From Liolophura sinensis (Eukaryota; Mollusca; Polyplacophora; Chitonida; Chitonidae): a stretch of DNA of 64,000 bases. Under the pieces are notes generated by a model. It was not told the origin of the DNA, made no database searches, and worked only from the letters and a program-made list of their open reading frames with translations. The DNA is taken from contig NC_088301.1 in NCBI RefSeq assembly GCF_032854445.1, forward strand, positions 57,362,512 through 57,426,511. Direction: 5' to 3'. The stretch's first letter is position 1. Each line of letters opens with the position of its first letter. Shown one piece after another: positions 61,201 through 64,000 of the stretch. A program made the position numbers and the translations under genes.

Positions 61201-61974
61201 GCATTAAAAAACCACATGGGCAGATAATCCAACAGGTCAAGATTTTGTCAGATTTGGGGATACCACACTAAACTTCTCCATGAAAGAGACGGCATAACAA
61301 AAATCATTTAAATAAATTGCATGCGTGCAGTGGGTAATACCTTACATATATGGCATAAAATCAAAAATTATTACAATAATAATTCACAAAATGCAAATGA
61401 TGTGTTGTTTAGAGTATATGATAATGAAAACATACACATGTAATACATTATTTGGATACTAAATTAAAGCTCCAGTATGTGATAAATTTAACACACGTTT
61501 TGCAAAAACTGGCAAATGAGTCAAAGAAAGACATGTTCCATTAATGTTCTGCTCAAGACCATATTATGATTTTATACTACTTGGCATAAGGGTATGTTGT
61601 ACATGTAAGCCTACTTTGAAGACCAGAATATTAAGAGAGTAATTCTTTGACTCCTTTGATACACACTGCTGGATAGGTTCTTCTAATTTGCATGACAACA
61701 AAGAAAACACACTTCTGAAACATTAAAATAGAAGCCACTCACACCCTAGTGCTACTTGCTTGACATTAACATAGTATATACACAATGGTTGTTGTGACAG
61801 GCAATAGGTGTAATTCACAGTTTTGTGCAATACGACCTGCATAGTATTTAGAGACTGAGTAGGTCACCTACAAACATTATATAACACAGACTATTACATG
61901 TACAGATGGCATTCTGGCTAATGTCCAAAAAGGCTCCACTCAGAGATACATGTATGACACTCAAAAACCTGAAA
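58236..61974. other. 3' flank of the tetraspanin and intergenic sequence
   Basis: No gene, RNA or clear mobile element is recognised in about 3.7 kb. A short (GA) run lies at 59031-59047 and a T-rich tract at about 60657-60680. No canonical AATAAA was noted close behind the tetraspanin stop. Confidence 0.35.
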
Positions 61975-63020
61975 TTGGCACACCACCTAGCAATCCTTAC
62001 CTTTCATTGACCAATCCCACCTTGGGTGTCCCTAAGGGCACACAACTTAGCAATCCTTGCCTTTCACCTGTTTTTCCCAGCCGAAATACATCCGAAGTCA
62101 GTAAGGGCACACCAGTTAGCAATATTTGCCTTTCACTTACCAATTCTACTAAAGGTACTTGAGTATAATCCTTGCCTTTCACGCACCACACCAATCCACC
62201 TGAGGTACTTGGGTGTCAATAAGCGCAAACAACCTTGCAATCCTTGCCTTTCACACCCCACACCAATCCACCCGAGGTACTTGGGTGTCACTAAGTGCAC
62301 ACCACCTTGCAATCCTTGCCTTTCACGCACCCCACCAATCCACCCGAGGTACTTGGGTGTCAATAAGCGCAAACCACCTTGCAATCCTTGCCTTTCACGC
62401 ACCACACCAATCCACCCGAGGTACTTGGGTGTCACTAAGCGCACACCACCTTGCAATCCTTGCCTTTCATGCACCACACCAATCCACCCGAGGCACTTGG
62501 GTGTCACTAAGCGCACACAACCTTGCAATCCTTGCCTTTCACGCACCACACCAATCCACCCGAGGTACTTGGGTGTCAATAAGCGCACACCACCTTGCAA
62601 TCCTTGCCTTTCACGCACCACACCAATCCACCCGAGGTACTTGGGTGTCACTAAGCGCACACCACCTTGCAATCCTTGCCTTTCACGCACCACACCAATC
62701 CACCCGAGGTACTTGGGTGTCACTAAGCGCAAACCACCTTACAATCCTTGCCTTTCACGCACCACACCAATCCACCCGAGGTCCTTGGGTGTCACTCGGG
62801 GCACACCAGTTAGCAACACTTGCCTTTCATTGACCAATTACACCAGAGGTACATGGATATAACTCGGGAGGGGGGGGGCACAAGCATTGCTTTTCACCCA
62901 CCTATCACCCCCTTGTGCCCTAGCTATCCAACCCAAACTGCTTGGGTACAAATCGGGGGGGGGGGCACACCACTTGTCTTTCCTTGCCTTTCATCCTCCA
63001 CCATCAATCCCACTTGGGAG
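61975..63020. repeat. Minisatellite, 72-bp unit, about 12 clear copies plus decayed edges
   Basis: The unit is cttgcaatccttgcctttca followed by cgcaccacaccaatccaccc, gaggtacttgggtgtcacta and agcgcacaccac. The 72-bp period is exact (62306 to 62378). The decayed 3' edge includes two guanine runs (62869-62879, 62956-62966). As 72 is a multiple of three, the core is open in at least two + frames (278 and 206 codons) and one minus frame (199 codons). Confidence 0.96.
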
Positions 63021-64000
63021 ACATTTTCATGTTTGCATTGCCTTGTGACAAGACTTACGACTACGTGATCATATAAATCTGAATACCAAACTGGCAACAT
63101 GAAAGAAACTAAGCTGGTCATGGCATGCTAGTGAAGACCATTTACAATATACCTGATTTATACAGAGATCAAATATGCATGACATAATGCCCACAAGTTC
63201 AGATGAAGTAAGAACAAAAAAAAATCACAATTTAAGATGAATGTCATCAATATTGGCTTGACGATTCAGTGCCCAAGCTATGAGTAGCACACTTCTTTAA
63301 ATGACATATTATATCAGTCACTGTCATAAGAAATATAGCCATACAGCAATTCTGATAAAAACTTATGTTTTTTTTTTTTTTTTAAATATACAATGTACCC
63401 AATGCATGAAAGAGTGAATAAAACAGGTATAGTGGTTGTTATATGGTGAAGGCACTGATGAACAGTAGAGAAAATGTTCTCATTTAATATCATGACCATA
63501 CCATACTGCAATCACACGTATTAAACACACTATAAAATCTATTGCAGACATGTATCACCTACTTTACATGATAACAACTGAAATAAAGGCATGTTGCATA
63601 ATGCACATCTATATATCTATATCATATTGCACAAAAATTGAAAGTCAACATGCCAGAACTGTAAAACAATTGTGTTTCTTATGCCATGGAGTTTTAATCA
63701 AGTCTTTTGCAGACAACATTTGATAAAAATCTACAACTTATAAATGACCATATCTTCTGAAAATAAGAAATTTGATCTGAATCCATAATTACCCAAGTTC
63801 AATGCTGATTTATTAACAATGACAACGGATGGTCTGTTTTACAAAACATGCCTATAGGGTTAATCATTACACCAGAATGCAGTTGTGAACTGTAGGTCAT
63901 TGTAATAGTAAATTCCAGATAACAAATTAGGTAAAGATTGCTCACATAAGTGCAAGCTTGCGATGGTGCTGTTCAAATATGTAAATCTGGTGACAATTCT
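63021..64000. other. Intergenic, nothing recognised
   Basis: AT-rich, with a T run at about 63367-63383. Open frames are short and unsupported. It could be the 3' UTR of a gene outside the window, but nothing in the sequence shows this. Confidence 0.35.

Noticed and set aside
62026-62862. 278-codon + frame (24-residue repeats) and its counterparts
   Set aside because: The 72-bp unit is open in at least three frames. Unit variants change amino acids in each + frame, with no sign of selection.

Overview
This is a window of an animal nuclear genome. It is AT-rich, with intron-split genes, consensus GT/AG splice sites, long introns, tRNA-derived SINEs, many minisatellites and one 200-base run of N (32395-32594). 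The gene content (an animal-type nischarin, a tetraspanin and a galaxin-like secreted protein) and a SINE body that I associate with molluscs and other lophotrochozoans suggest a marine lophotrochozoan. That placement is an inference and no species is claimed.

Three protein genes can be built exon by exon, all on the + strand. (1) Galaxin-like secreted protein, two coding exons, 1608-3055, about 361 residues with twelve Cys-Cys pairs. (2) Nischarin, 18 coding exons, 10537-30889, about 1,511 residues: PX domain, leucine-rich repeats, then a long C-terminal region. It carries an in-frame 80-codon exon absent from the vertebrate protein as I know it, and three apparent single-base frameshifts near its 3' end. 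(3) Six-cysteine tetraspanin, eight coding exons, 51419-58235, about 276 residues, with one apparent single-base deletion in exon 7. The genes look functionally unrelated; nothing suggests a coordinated cluster.

The rest is mostly repeats. There are eight larger tandem arrays with units of about 42, 34, 20, 67, 58/59, 46, 58 and 72 bp, plus several smaller ones. Mobile elements include a tRNA-derived SINE family at several sites, two hairpin MITEs (1012-1190; 17324-17524, flanked by TA), and a decayed FLYWCH/Mutator-like transposon with perfect 19-bp terminal inverted repeats (34151-35007). The tandem arrays generate many long spurious open frames on both strands.

Layout: 1-3211 hairpin element and galaxin-like gene; 3212-10536 intergenic with the 42-bp array and SINEs; 10537-30889 nischarin; 30890-32394 two minisatellites, then the gap; 32595-38385 Mutator-like remnant and 67-bp array; 38386-51418 gene-poor, with three arrays and a weak phosphatase-like relic; 51419-58235 tetraspanin; 58236-64000 no recognised gene, with the 72-bp array.
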